Shown piece after piece: positions 1 to 9,409 of a stretch of DNA of 64,000 bases (position 1 is the stretch's first letter; each line of letters starts with the position of its first letter). Both the position numbers and the translations under genes were made by a program. The notes beneath the pieces are model-generated. The model was given only the letters and a program-made list of their open reading frames with translations, was not told the origin of the DNA and made no database searches. Source of the DNA: Lachnospiraceae bacterium (GTDB lineage Bacteria; Bacillota; Clostridia; Lachnospirales; Lachnospiraceae); contig JAIKVW010000044.1 of NCBI GenBank assembly GCA_024685315.1, forward strand, positions 42,717 to 106,716, written 5' to 3'.

Positions 1-2249
1 TATTCCTCCCGGCCGACCAGCTGCGCAGGAACGCGGGCTCAGGAGGGGTCGCGGTCGGCGAAAAGGTGATACTGATCGTCGCCAAAGAAAACAAGTCTTT
101 TTCGGAGCTCGAGGAGAGCGATTTTTATCCTATAGGCGTTGCCGGGACCGTCACCGAGCTCGACAGACAGGGCTTTGCGGTGATCCGCACCCAGTACCGC
201 GTAAATGTGGAAGACCTGCGCGTCTACCCTGACCACACCATCAAGCTGGTGACCTCGAGGCGCAAGGACACCGAGGATCTGGAGCCCGCGGTCGAGCAGG
301 AAAAGCTGAAGGCGCTGATCCAGGAGATGCACAGTTTCTCATCCGGTTTCGACTGGTCGGAGACCGCGGAATACTTCATAAAGCAGGTAGATTCCATTGG
401 AACGGCTGCCTGCGTAATGTCCCCGATGCTCCAGATCTCCAATGAGGAGCGATACGCGATCCTGGCTCAGGACAGCAAGCGTGAGCGTATCGAGATGATA
501 GAAAAGGTCCTTTACGAGTTCATGGAGGTCGGCAGGATCACCAACGAGGCCAATTCCTCACAGCAGCAGGAATACCAGCAGCGCATCAAGGAATCCGCGA
601 TAAAGCGCCAGATGGAGCACCTGCAGAAGGAGCTGGACGATATGCACCCGGAGAACGTGACTGACGTGCAGAAGTTCCAGCAGCGCATTGCCGAGTCGGG
701 GATGAACGAGACCGCCCGCAAAGAAGCAGAGAAGGTACTGAACCGCCTTCGCCAGGAGGGCAAGGAAAGCGTTGAGTCCGGCATGCTCTATGACTATCTG
801 GATTTTGTGACTACCCTCAGCTGGAAGAAGGCCGAAGCCCAGAGGATTGATCTCGGCTCCGCCCGCCGCATCCTGGACGAGGATCACTACGGACTTAAGA
901 AAGTAAAGGACCGTATCATCCAGCAGATCGCGGTGATGAACCTTAAACAGCAGCAGTCAGGCTCGATCCTCCTTTTTGTCGGAGCGCCAGGTACCGGCAA
1001 GACCAGCATCGGCAAGAGCATTGCCCGTGCGCTCGGCAGGGAATATGTGCGCGTCAGCCTCGGCGGCGTTCACGATGAAAGCGATATCCGCGGGCACCGC
1101 CGCACCTACATCGGTTCCATGCCCGGACGTATAATGGACGGCATCCACAAGAGCGGGGTCTCAAACCCGGTAATGGTGCTGGACGAGGTCGACAAGCTTT
1201 CGGCTTCATTTAACGGCAGCCCCGCAAGCGCGCTGCTGGAGGTGCTGGACCCCGAGCAGAACAATACATTCACAGACCATTACATGAACGTGCCCTACGA
1301 TCTTTCGGACGTGCTCTTCATCTGCACCGCGAACAGCCTCGACACGATCCCCCAGCCGCTGCTTGACCGTATGGAGGTCATCCAGTTCCAGGGCTACACT
1401 CCGCTTGAGAAGCTGCAGATCGCAAGGGAGCATCTCGTGCCCAGGTCGATGGAAGCCATGGGCATTTCCAAAGAACAGATGACGGTAAGCGATGAGGCGC
1501 TTGAGACACTGATCTCAGATTACACCATGGAGGCCGGGGTGCGCGGCCTGCGAAAGCGCATTGACGGGCTTTGCTGTTCGCTTGCGGTGAAAGTGGCTTC
1601 GGACCCCGATACGATTGTCGAGGTCACCCCGGAAATCGTTCACGAAGAGCTTGACACAAGGCCAATAAGGCACGACAGCATTCTGCCGGATCCAAAGGCA
1701 GGCGTGGTCACAGGGCTCGCCTGGACCCCGGTGGGCGGAGATATCCTTTATATCGAGACCATGCTGATGCCAGGGAAAGGCGAGCTGATCATTACCGGCC
1801 AGCTTGGAGACGTAATGAAGGAATCTGCCCGCATCGCGCTGAGCCTGGTAAAGAGCCTCTTCCCGAAGGAGGCTGAGCAGCTTAAGGACCACGATCTGCA
1901 CATCCACGTGCCGGCCGGCGCTGTCCCGAAGGACGGCCCTTCCGCGGGAGTAACGCTGACAACGGCGCTCAGCTCCCTGCTCACAGGAAATGTGGTCGAT
2001 CCGCACATTGCCATGACCGGCGAGGTAGCGCTGCGCGGCGCGGTTACGCCGATCGGCGGCCTGCCTGAGAAACTGATGGCCGCACAGCGCGCAGGCATCA
2101 CCAGGGTATTCATTCCCAGGGAGAATCTTTACGACCTGAAGGACGTTGCTCAGGAGGTCAAGGACAAGATCGAGATCGTTCCGGTCTCGTACGTGACCGA
2201 TATCCTGGAAGCGACCGGGGTGATGGAAAAGGCAGCTATGAGTGCGTGA
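1..2249 (+). CDS. lon: Lon ATP-dependent protease, 5' end outside the window
   Basis: Cytoplasmic AAA+ protease that unfolds and degrades damaged or regulatory proteins. The frame is open from base 3, and the residues before the first possible start (GTG at 66) continue the N-terminal substrate-binding domain, so the gene begins upstream of the window. Numbering from the GTG, Walker A GAPGTGKT is at 306-313, Walker B VLDEVDK near 370-376, and the protease dyad is Ser626 (in DGPSAG) with Lys669. That 43-residue spacing matches the Lon family. The central part is rich in coiled-coil-like Q/E/R residues. The C-terminus is complete and a hairpin terminator follows at 2353. Family assignment is secure. 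Confidence 0.96.
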   Translation, partial: FLPADQLRRNAGSGGVAVGEKVILIVAKENKSFSELEESDFYPIGVAGTVTELDRQGFAVIRTQYRVNVEDLRVYPDHTIKLVTSRRKDTEDLEPAVEQEKLKALIQEMHSFSSGFDWSETAEYFIKQVDSIGTAACVMSPMLQISNEERYAILAQDSKRERIEMIEKVLYEFMEVGRITNEANSSQQQEYQQRIKESAIKRQMEHLQKELDDMHPENVTDVQKFQQRIAESGMNETARKEAEKVLNRLRQEGKESVESGMLYDYLDFVTTLSWKKAEAQRIDLGSARRILDEDHYGLKKVKDRIIQQIAVMNLKQQQSGSILLFVGAPGTGKTSIGKSIARALGREYVRVSLGGVHDESDIRGHRRTYIGSMPGRIMDGIHKSGVSNPVMVLDEVDKLSASFNGSPASALLEVLDPEQNNTFTDHYMNVPYDLSDVLFICTANSLDTIPQPLLDRMEVIQFQGYTPLEKLQIAREHLVPRSMEAMGISKEQMTVSDEALETLISDYTMEAGVRGLRKRIDGLCCSLAVKVASDPDTIVEVTPEIVHEELDTRPIRHDSILPDPKAGVVTGLAWTPVGGDILYIETMLMPGKGELIITGQLGDVMKESARIALSLVKSLFPKEAEQLKDHDLHIHVPAGAVPKDGPSAGVTLTTALSSLLTGNVVDPHIAMTGEVALRGAVTPIGGLPEKLMAAQRAGITRVFIPRENLYDLKDVAQEVKDKIEIVPVSYVTDILEATGVMEKAAMSA

Positions 2250-2352
2250 GCGGATGCCGGGGGCGAGTACAAGAGAAATATTAAAACGGCTTCTAAACTT
2301 CACCCTTGCCTAAAACGTAATATCGAATAAACGATGCGCCGTAATGGTATAC

Positions 2353-2400
2353 AACAGCAGCCAGAGAATTAAAGGATTCCCTGGCTGCTGTTTAGTTTGC
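2353..2400 (+). terminator. Hairpin terminator after lon
   Basis: A 17-bp stem with one mismatch (2353-2369 pairing with 2376-2392) closes a 6-base loop and is followed by a T-rich tail (TTTAGTTTGC). It lies between lon (+) and the converging aroA (-). The tail favours the lon direction, though the stem could stop both transcripts. Confidence 0.8.
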
Positions 2401-2431
2401 ATTTTCTGTTCGTCTGATATTTCCCGGACTA

Positions 2432-3871
2432 TCAGATGCGCTTCAGCCCTTCCAGCACCGTGAAGAATTCCGGGAAGGTCTTCCTGCAGCATCCGGGGTC
2501 TTCGATGGTGATGCCCGGCGTGCAGAGACCTGTCACGGCGAAGGCCATGGCGACCCTGTGATCCTCATAAGTCGCGATCGACGCGGGCTGCGGGGTGTCT
2601 GGATAAATAGTGATGCAGCCGCCGCTTTCCTCCGCGCTTATCCCCATGCGGCGGAGATTTTCCATGATCGAATCGATCCGGTCGGACTCCTGGAAGCGGA
2701 TGTGCCCGACATTTTCAATCCTTACCGGCGAGTCCGCAAACGGAGCTACCGCCGCGAGCGTAAGCGCCTGGTCGGAGAATGCATGCATGTCTGCTGTGAT
2801 CCCTTTTAATTTCCTGCCTGCGGGGCCGGTAAGCCTGATACCGGACAAACCATTCGAGGAATCGGGGCATTCAAGCTCTGCGCCCATTTCCTTAAGGACA
2901 TCGAGAAACGCGATATCGCCCTGGATGCTGCCGGGAAGGACGCCGGGAACCGTCACGGTGCTTCCGGCCGCAGCTGCAGCGGCGTAGAAGTAGCATGCCG
3001 CGGAAATATCCGGCTCTATGTCGTAATCAAGGGGCCTGTAGGACTGGCCCCCGGGGATAAAGAATGTGCGGGTAACGGAGGAGCTTTCAGCCGCGTCCGG
3101 AGCACAGCTGTCCGAAATGGAAGGGGAGCTGCTTTCCACACAAGCACTAACTTCACTGCTTTTAGAAGATTTATCAACCACTTCGACCCCGAAACTCTTC
3201 ATTAATTTCGAAGTCATCTCCACATAAGAGAAACCGTGCGTTCCGGTCACAGTGATCTCAAAATCCCGCCCGCAGACCGGAGCGGCCATCAGGAGCGCGC
3301 TTAGATACTGGCTGCTGGTGTCAATATTGACTGTCACCGAGGTCCGGGCTGGGCCGGAGGATTCCAGGATGAAGGGAAAATGTCCCGGCTCTCCCAGGTA
3401 GCTGATCCGCGCTCCCAGAGAAATCAGCGAATCAAGGAGCGAGGCCATAGGCCGCCGGCGCATCTGCTCCGAGGAATCAAGGATGTAAGTCCCGCCCGCG
3501 AAGGCCAGCATCGCGGTCACAAAACGCGCGCAGGTCCCCGCACTCCCGACATTCAGCCTGACAGGCTCCTCAGAAGCATGGGCGTTTGCGGGAATACGTC
3601 CCCCAAGCCCGGTGACCGTGATGTCTTCCAGATGGACGCCGAGTTCCGTTACGGTCTCATTTCTTGAGATATCAAAACCCAGAACCTCCAGACAATCAAG
3701 AAAATGCATGGAGTCATCTGACACCAGTGCACCGCGGAGGCGTGAAGCGCCGTCCGCAAGCGCCGCAAGGAGCAGGGCCCTGTTCGTAATGCTCTTCGAA
3801 CCGGGAACCCTGACCGTAAAAGCCCCTGAAGGGCCGATCTTTGATAAGGGAGTCACGGAATATGTGTCCAT
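2432..3871 (-). CDS. aroA: 3-phosphoshikimate 1-carboxyvinyltransferase (EPSP synthase)
   Basis: Sixth step of the shikimate pathway: transfers enolpyruvyl from PEP to shikimate-3-phosphate. PGSKSITNR (Lys26) near the N-terminus and the GSAGTCAR loop near residue 110 are the substrate-binding signatures, and the C-terminal part carries the DHRVAMAF motif. A GAGGA ribosome site sits six bases before the ATG. The protein is 479 residues, longer than the usual ~425-430. The surplus is mostly a Ser-rich, low-complexity insertion at about 230-265. The residue aligned with Pro101 of the E. coli enzyme appears to be Phe. No other aromatic-pathway gene is adjacent. Confidence 0.93.
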   Translation of the reverse strand: MDTYSVTPLSKIGPSGAFTVRVPGSKSITNRALLLAALADGASRLRGALVSDDSMHFLDCLEVLGFDISRNETVTELGVHLEDITVTGLGGRIPANAHASEEPVRLNVGSAGTCARFVTAMLAFAGGTYILDSSEQMRRRPMASLLDSLISLGARISYLGEPGHFPFILESSGPARTSVTVNIDTSSQYLSALLMAAPVCGRDFEITVTGTHGFSYVEMTSKLMKSFGVEVVDKSSKSSEVSACVESSSPSISDSCAPDAAESSSVTRTFFIPGGQSYRPLDYDIEPDISAACYFYAAAAAAGSTVTVPGVLPGSIQGDIAFLDVLKEMGAELECPDSSNGLSGIRLTGPAGRKLKGITADMHAFSDQALTLAAVAPFADSPVRIENVGHIRFQESDRIDSIMENLRRMGISAEESGGCITIYPDTPQPASIATYEDHRVAMAFAVTGLCTPGITIEDPGCCRKTFPEFFTVLEGLKRI

Positions 3872-3945
3872 AGGGAGTCCTCATTTAATGCGTTAACAGC
3901 TTTTTTGCTATTATAGGCTGTCCGGGAGAGTCTGTCAAAAACAAT

Positions 3946-4023
3946 CCTCAGATGAGGGTAAATATGGTATAGTAGAAAAGATAGTAATAATTCAGATAAA
4001 CCTCCGCCTTATTCACAGGGCGG
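3946..4023 (+). promoter_or_regulatory. Extended -10 promoter and leader hairpin for the polysaccharide locus
   Basis: TGGTATAGT at 3965-3973 is a good extended -10 element; no -35 box is evident. A perfect CCTCA-GA-TGAGG palindrome (3946-3957) lies just upstream of it, where an activator could bind. In the leader, 4004-4010 can pair with 4017-4023 (one G-T pair) around a 6-base loop. This would start transcription about 70 bases before the next gene. Confidence 0.45.
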
Positions 4024-4050
4024 GGACAAAATATCAATGGGTAAGAACTG

Positions 4051-6249
4051 ATGGACAGTACTACGGGCCGGATAATAAAATCCACACTGACAATAGCTGC
4101 TTTTATATGTCTCATGCTGCTTTTTTCTCCAGCTGATACGAGGAGCCTGATGATCTTCCTGGCAGCCGGGGCAGCTATGGGGATCGCAGCGGCGGTCCTT
4201 TATAATAAGTTCGGCGACGGAAGGTATGTGCACAAGGCGACGGTTTTCTTTGCCGGGGTGGCGGCGGCTGCATCCGGGAATATCTTTTATCTTCGATGGC
4301 TTCCGTCGAGCCAGGCTGCAGCTCTTGCGGGAAGGTTTTCAGTTCCGGCCAAATGGTTTATTTTTGAAGCTGCGGCCGTCCTTGGCATTCTGGCTGTCCA
4401 TGCGGTTGACATGGCTTTTTACGGTATATCCAGGCTGGCTGCTAAGGCAGTTTCCGGCAGGATCCTCAGATGGATCAGCGGCATCGTTACGGTGTTCATT
4501 GCTGAATACCTGGTGATGGAGTTTTCTTCTATCTCTTTTCCTGAGACCTTCCTGAACCAGGGCATCCGGATATTCCTCCTTAATATCGCGATCGTCGGGG
4601 CCTTGAATCTGATCCTGCTTCTTATCGTGCAGAAGTGGAAGATCACTCTTGTCATATCATCGCTTTTCTTTGGCGTCTGGGGGACTTTTAACTACTACGT
4701 CATCCTTTATCACGGATCTCCTTTCTATGTGAGCGAGCTCGCTAATGTAAAGACTGCTGCGGCTGTCATGGGGCAGTACAATTATCCGGTCGTGCCTGAG
4801 TTCGTTTTTACGGTGATCTTTACGTTTCTTGCGGTTTGTGTGGCAGCAGGGACTCCGGAACCGGAACTAACTGCACTCTCCAGGGGAAAGAGATGGATCC
4901 TGCGGCTTTGCATTGCGTTGGGGGGAGGAGCAGCAGCACTTGTGATTTCTTTGAACGTTTGCAGTTCAAAGCAGGCCTGGAGCCCTTGGGACAGCAATAT
5001 AGAAAAGTTTGGCTTCATGGTTTCGGTGCTGGATGACATTCAGGGAAAGACCACATCTGCAATCAAGCCTGAAGGATACTCAGAAGAGATGCTTGATGAG
5101 ATAATCCGGTTAATTAACAGCACAGAAAGAGATGATGGCAAAGGATCGGGCACGGAATCAGAATATCCTGATATCATACTGATTCTCAATGAAACATTCT
5201 GCGATATAGGTTCCTATACCGATATTCATGCCGATACAGACTACATGACGGATTTTTATGATATTGACGGGGCATTATATGGATATACAGTAACTCCATC
5301 AATTGGCGGAGGTACAAATAATTCTGAATTTGAGCTCCTGATGTCCAAGTCCATGTACATCCTGCCCACTTCAGCGCCTTTTACATATCTTGACAACTCA
5401 TTGCTGGGCAGGAGCATTGCTTCATATCTGAACAAATTCGGTTATGAGACAAGAGGCCTTCACTGCGAAATAGCGAGAAACTATTCCAGAGATACTGCAT
5501 ATCCTGCCATGGGTTTTAAAGAGGCATACCTTGGACCGGATGTATTCTCTTATTTCGGTACGAATGGGAACAGGGCGTGGCTTGACGAGGATAACTACCA
5601 CGACCTTGAGGATATTACCAGTTCGGCAGGAGAGACCCCTCAGTTTAGCTTTGTCCTGACATTTCAAAACCACGGCGGATATGAGCAGAATGACGCCGGC
5701 CTGGACACGGTTCACGTGAAAGACGATTTTGGCGATCTGACTGACGACGTGGAAGAGTTCCTAAGCAGTATAAAGCTTTCCTGCGAAGCCTTCAGAGATC
5801 TTACGGAATACTACCGTGATTCCGAGAGGAAAGTTGTTATCTGTATGGTCGGGGATCATGCTCCTTCCTTTATCAGCAGCCTTGCGGCCCGTAAAGATCC
5901 GCTGATCGCCGATGACAGCATCTGTAAACGGCTGGTTCCTTATGTCATCTGGACTAACTTTGAGACGGATGCTGATTTCTATACGGATTATGCCTCAATG
6001 GTCGATCTGGTGCCTATGGCGCTTCGCACAGCAGGGGTCCCGCTCTCAGCATATTATCAGGAGATCCTGGAACTGCACGAGCTCTACCCGGTCAGGACCA
6101 GCGACGGGCTTTACGTGGACCGTGAAGGTACAGTCAGCGTTTATGATCTGAATGACAGCAAGTGCCGTAAGATAAGGGATTACTATTACCTGGAATACAA
6201 TTCTCTGCAGGGAGGAGAAACATACCGGGAAGCAGTGTTTGAGCCCTGA
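4051..6249 (+). CDS. Membrane sulfatase-family enzyme, lipoteichoic acid synthase-like
   Basis: The N-terminal ~330 residues hold about nine to ten hydrophobic segments. The C-terminal half is an extracytoplasmic alkaline-phosphatase/sulfatase-fold domain. Metal and nucleophile motifs of the LtaS/phosphoglycerol transferase family are visible: LNETF (Glu381), the nucleophile region GGGTNNSE (Thr422) and GDHAPS (Asp602-His603). Known relatives move glycerol phosphate from phosphatidylglycerol onto a polymer or glycan. As the first gene of the polysaccharide locus, it may decorate the glycan with phosphoglycerol rather than make lipoteichoic acid; that role is inferred. The start has only a weak ribosome site. 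Confidence 0.82.
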   Translation: MDSTTGRIIKSTLTIAAFICLMLLFSPADTRSLMIFLAAGAAMGIAAAVLYNKFGDGRYVHKATVFFAGVAAAASGNIFYLRWLPSSQAAALAGRFSVPAKWFIFEAAAVLGILAVHAVDMAFYGISRLAAKAVSGRILRWISGIVTVFIAEYLVMEFSSISFPETFLNQGIRIFLLNIAIVGALNLILLLIVQKWKITLVISSLFFGVWGTFNYYVILYHGSPFYVSELANVKTAAAVMGQYNYPVVPEFVFTVIFTFLAVCVAAGTPEPELTALSRGKRWILRLCIALGGGAAALVISLNVCSSKQAWSPWDSNIEKFGFMVSVLDDIQGKTTSAIKPEGYSEEMLDEIIRLINSTERDDGKGSGTESEYPDIILILNETFCDIGSYTDIHADTDYMTDFYDIDGALYGYTVTPSIGGGTNNSEFELLMSKSMYILPTSAPFTYLDNSLLGRSIASYLNKFGYETRGLHCEIARNYSRDTAYPAMGFKEAYLGPDVFSYFGTNGNRAWLDEDNYHDLEDITSSAGETPQFSFVLTFQNHGGYEQNDAGLDTVHVKDDFGDLTDDVEEFLSSIKLSCEAFRDLTEYYRDSERKVVICMVGDHAPSFISSLAARKDPLIADDSICKRLVPYVIWTNFETDADFYTDYASMVDLVPMALRTAGVPLSAYYQEILELHELYPVRTSDGLYVDREGTVSVYDLNDSKCRKIRDYYYLEYNSLQGGETYREAVFEP

Positions 6250-6253
6250 AAAG

Positions 6254-6282
6254 TTTACTTTTACCTATGTATATGGTATTCT
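6254..6282 (+). promoter_or_regulatory. Possible internal promoter before the dehydratase gene
   Basis: TTTACT (6254-6259), a 17-base spacer and TATTCT (6277-6282) with an extended-10 TGG directly before it. It lies in the only sizeable gap (82 bases) near the start of the locus. It would allow the downstream genes to be expressed apart from the sulfatase-family gene. Confidence 0.45.
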
Positions 6283-6331
6283 AAAATGTACGAATTATAC
6301 CAAAGAATCCGGCTAAATAAGGAGTTTTAAG

Positions 6332-8272
6332 GTGGACAGCCTGAGTAATAACATGAGGTTTAAAAAGGACCACGACTGGTCCTGGATAAGGAGAGAGGTG
6401 ATGCTGGGGATAATGGACGCCATCATCATTGCCTTTTCATACTTTTTTGCATTGTGGGCAAGGTTTGATTTCCGCTTCTCCACTATAGATCCAATTCACA
6501 TTGAAAATTACAGCAAGATCATTATCCCTTATATCATAGCTGCGATCGTTATCATGTGGATCTGCAGGCTTTACCACAGCATCTGGCGTTTCGCAAGCTT
6601 CTTTGAATTGTCAAGGCTCGTTCAGGCCTGGATCATCTTCCAGGTGTTCATATTAGTATTTTATTATATTACAAAAATACGTATGCCGCTTTCCTTCTGG
6701 GCAATGGGAGGCGTGCTGTGCTTTGTACTGACTGCTGCGCTCAGATTCAGCTACCGGTTCCTAAGGATGCTGAAGGGTGCAAGGGCAGTTCAGGGAAAGG
6801 ATTCCTATGAGAAGGTCATGGTCATAGGCGCGGGCAGTGCCGGCAAGGAAGTGATCCATGAATACGTCACCAGCAAATATCTAAACAGCAGGGTCTGCTG
6901 CATTATCGACGACAATCCTGTAAAAAAAGGCCGGTACCTCGACGGTGTGCCTATCGTGGGCAACCGTTATGCTATACCAGAAATGGTCGAAAAATACGGC
7001 GTCAACAAAATAATCTTCGCGATACCTACATCGTCCGGAGATGAGCGCAGGGAGATCCTTGAGTTATGTACTCCTACAGGCTGCAAGGTGCAGATCGTTC
7101 CAGGGATATACCAGCTCGTGGACGGAAGCGTTTCGATCGCAAAGATCCGTGACGTAGAGGTAGAGGACCTTCTCGGCAGGGAGCCTGTCAAGGTCGATCT
7201 CAATGAAATACACAAATTCATACATGACAAGGTCGTCCTTGTGACCGGCGGAGGAGGAAGCATAGGTTCTGAGCTATGCAGGCAGATAGCCGCTTCAGGG
7301 CCGAGGATGCTCATAATATTCGATATATTCGAGAACAATGCATACTGGATCCAGCAGGAGCTGAAGGCCAGATACGGCGACGGTCTGAACTTCGTGACGC
7401 TCATCGGAAGCGTGCGTGATTCAAAGCGTGTAAACAGCATCATGGAAGAATACCGTCCCGAGATCGTATTCCACGCGGCAGCCCATAAGCACGTGCCTCT
7501 GATGGAAGGCAGCCCCAATGAAGCTATAAAGAATAATGTCATGGGGACCTTCAATGTCGCTGAAGCAGCCCTTAAGTATGGCGTTAAGAGCTTTGTCCTT
7601 ATTAGCACCGACAAGGCCGTTAATCCGACCAATATCATGGGTGCTTCAAAGCGTATCTGCGAGATGATCATACAGATGATGGACCGCAAGGCACAGAAGC
7701 TCGACGAGGAGCTGGGCTCTGCAGAACGCACTCATTTCGTTGCGGTGCGTTTCGGGAACGTCCTTGGATCCAGCGGATCCGTAATACCGCTGTTTAAAAA
7801 GCAGATTGAAGAAGGCGGTCCGGTGACCGTAACGCATAAGGATGTAATACGTTATTTCATGACGATCCCAGAGGCCGTTTCACTGGTCCTCCAGGCCGGA
7901 TATTATTCCGGAAGCATGGAAGGCAACATAATGGTGCTTGACATGGGAAAACCTGTCCGGATCGATGATATGGCGAGGAACCTTATCCGGCTTTCAGGCC
8001 ATGAGCCGGACAAGGATATCAGGATAGTATACACCGGGCTGCGCCCGGGAGAGAAGCTCTACGAGGAAAGGCTTATGGACGAGGAGGGCCTTCGCACTAC
8101 CACGAATAAGCTGATCAGCATAGGCAGTCCGATACCTATGGATGACGAAAAGTTCTGCGAGGACCTCAAGAGGCTTGGCGATGCATCCATAGAAGAGTCA
8201 GGCGGGATCAGGGATGCCGTCGCAGCAATGGTACCGACCTACAGACCGAGGAAAGTGAGTTTACCGGATTAA
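6332..8272 (+). CDS. CapD/WbpM-like nucleoside-diphosphate-sugar 4,6-dehydratase
   Basis: Membrane SDR enzyme that typically converts UDP-GlcNAc to its 4-keto-6-deoxy sugar, a precursor of amino-deoxy sugars in surface glycans. Four N-terminal membrane segments (to about residue 150) are followed by a first Rossmann-like region (VIGAGSAGKE) and then the catalytic domain with TGGGGSIG (Thr305) and HAAAHKHVPLME. The catalytic region has STDK at 425-428 and MxxxK (Met436, Lys440) in place of the usual YxxxK, as known for the WbpM/CapD group. The GTG start is supported by AAGGAG at 6319-6324. The length (646) is normal. The exact sugar cannot be read from sequence. Confidence 0.92.
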   Translation: MDSLSNNMRFKKDHDWSWIRREVMLGIMDAIIIAFSYFFALWARFDFRFSTIDPIHIENYSKIIIPYIIAAIVIMWICRLYHSIWRFASFFELSRLVQAWIIFQVFILVFYYITKIRMPLSFWAMGGVLCFVLTAALRFSYRFLRMLKGARAVQGKDSYEKVMVIGAGSAGKEVIHEYVTSKYLNSRVCCIIDDNPVKKGRYLDGVPIVGNRYAIPEMVEKYGVNKIIFAIPTSSGDERREILELCTPTGCKVQIVPGIYQLVDGSVSIAKIRDVEVEDLLGREPVKVDLNEIHKFIHDKVVLVTGGGGSIGSELCRQIAASGPRMLIIFDIFENNAYWIQQELKARYGDGLNFVTLIGSVRDSKRVNSIMEEYRPEIVFHAAAHKHVPLMEGSPNEAIKNNVMGTFNVAEAALKYGVKSFVLISTDKAVNPTNIMGASKRICEMIIQMMDRKAQKLDEELGSAERTHFVAVRFGNVLGSSGSVIPLFKKQIEEGGPVTVTHKDVIRYFMTIPEAVSLVLQAGYYSGSMEGNIMVLDMGKPVRIDDMARNLIRLSGHEPDKDIRIVYTGLRPGEKLYEERLMDEEGLRTTTNKLISIGSPIPMDDEKFCEDLKRLGDASIEESGGIRDAVAAMVPTYRPRKVSLPD

Positions 8273-8275
8273 GAT

Positions 8276-9382
8276 ATGTCAGGTTATTTATTGATTTTAG
8301 TGTGGGTAGCCTTTGTGGGCTTCGTGGTCTGGTCATCGAGAATACTGAGCGGCCGGGACGAAGTGGCGGTATGGAACCGCGGCGGGGGGATAAGTGTTCC
8401 AGGAGTAATCCTTGCAGTTTTGCCCCTTGTGATATGGACAGGATTCCGTGGGAATGTAGGTGACACGGCCGGATACAGAGGAGCATTTGCGCTAATGCCC
8501 AGTTCTTTGTCAGGAATATCGGATTATATAATTAATGTCGTCACTAAAGACAGAGGTTTTTATTTCAGCTCAGCTCTGATTAAGACTGTTATCGGGAATC
8601 GTGTACAACTATATTTTATCATACTTGCCGCGGCGCAGGCTTTCTTTGTGTTCCGGTTTTTCAGGAAGTATTCTTCTAGTTTTGTCCTCTGTTATTTTCT
8701 GTTTATAGCCTCGACAGACTATATTTCATGGATGTTTAATGGGATCAGACAGTTCACCGCTGTGACCATTACGCTCGCGGGATTCTACTTTGCGGTGAAT
8801 AAAAAATTTATCCGGGCGATTATTATTATTCTGATCGCGGCTCTTTTCCATATGTCAGCGCTGATACTGATCCCTTTCATATTTCTGTGCCAAGGCAGGG
8901 CGTGGAACTGGAAAACCATCCTTTGGATAATCGCTGTAATCGCTGTAATAGTATATGTAGACAGGTTTACAGAAATTCTCGATACACTGCTAACTGACAC
9001 TCAGTTTGAGAACGTCGTGAGTGACTGGAAGAGCTGGGATGACGACGGGACGTCTCCGATCCGGGCATTGGTATACAGCATTCCCGCGCTCATAAGCCTG
9101 CTGGGGCGCCGATATATAAGGGACGAACGTGATCCGGTGCTGAATTACTGCTCAAATATGTCGGTAATTTCTGCGGGACTTTACTGGATATCGGTTTTTA
9201 CGAGCGGAATATTTATAGGAAGGCTCCCTATATATGCTTCGCTTTACGCTTACCCTGCGATGATCAGGACTATAGACCTGATGTTCACGAAGTTTTCTGC
9301 GAGGGTAGTCTATTTTGCAATGATAGCTTTGTACCTTGCTTATTATGCTTATGCTATAAGATACCAGTATGGACTAATTTAG
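8276..9382 (+). CDS. EpsG-family polysaccharide polymerase (Wzy-like)
   Basis: Integral membrane protein of 368 residues with about nine to ten hydrophobic segments. The FRGNVGDTAGYR region after the first segments and the later NGIRQFTA are typical of EpsG-type polymerases. These link flipped repeat units on the outer face of the membrane. It follows the dehydratase stop by three bases, so the two are co-transcribed. No other polymerase candidate is present in the locus, which strengthens the assignment to the Wzy role. Confidence 0.83.
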   Translation: MSGYLLILVWVAFVGFVVWSSRILSGRDEVAVWNRGGGISVPGVILAVLPLVIWTGFRGNVGDTAGYRGAFALMPSSLSGISDYIINVVTKDRGFYFSSALIKTVIGNRVQLYFIILAAAQAFFVFRFFRKYSSSFVLCYFLFIASTDYISWMFNGIRQFTAVTITLAGFYFAVNKKFIRAIIIILIAALFHMSALILIPFIFLCQGRAWNWKTILWIIAVIAVIVYVDRFTEILDTLLTDTQFENVVSDWKSWDDDGTSPIRALVYSIPALISLLGRRYIRDERDPVLNYCSNMSVISAGLYWISVFTSGIFIGRLPIYASLYAYPAMIRTIDLMFTKFSARVVYFAMIALYLAYYAYAIRYQYGLI

Positions 9383-9409
9383 GAAGGCTGTTCATCTAGG
9401 AGTGGTGGT

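Noticed and set aside
1515..2303. Long antisense frame over the 3' part of lon (262 residues)
   Set aside because: Shadow of a codon-biased gene; no family resemblance and no promoter or ribosome site.
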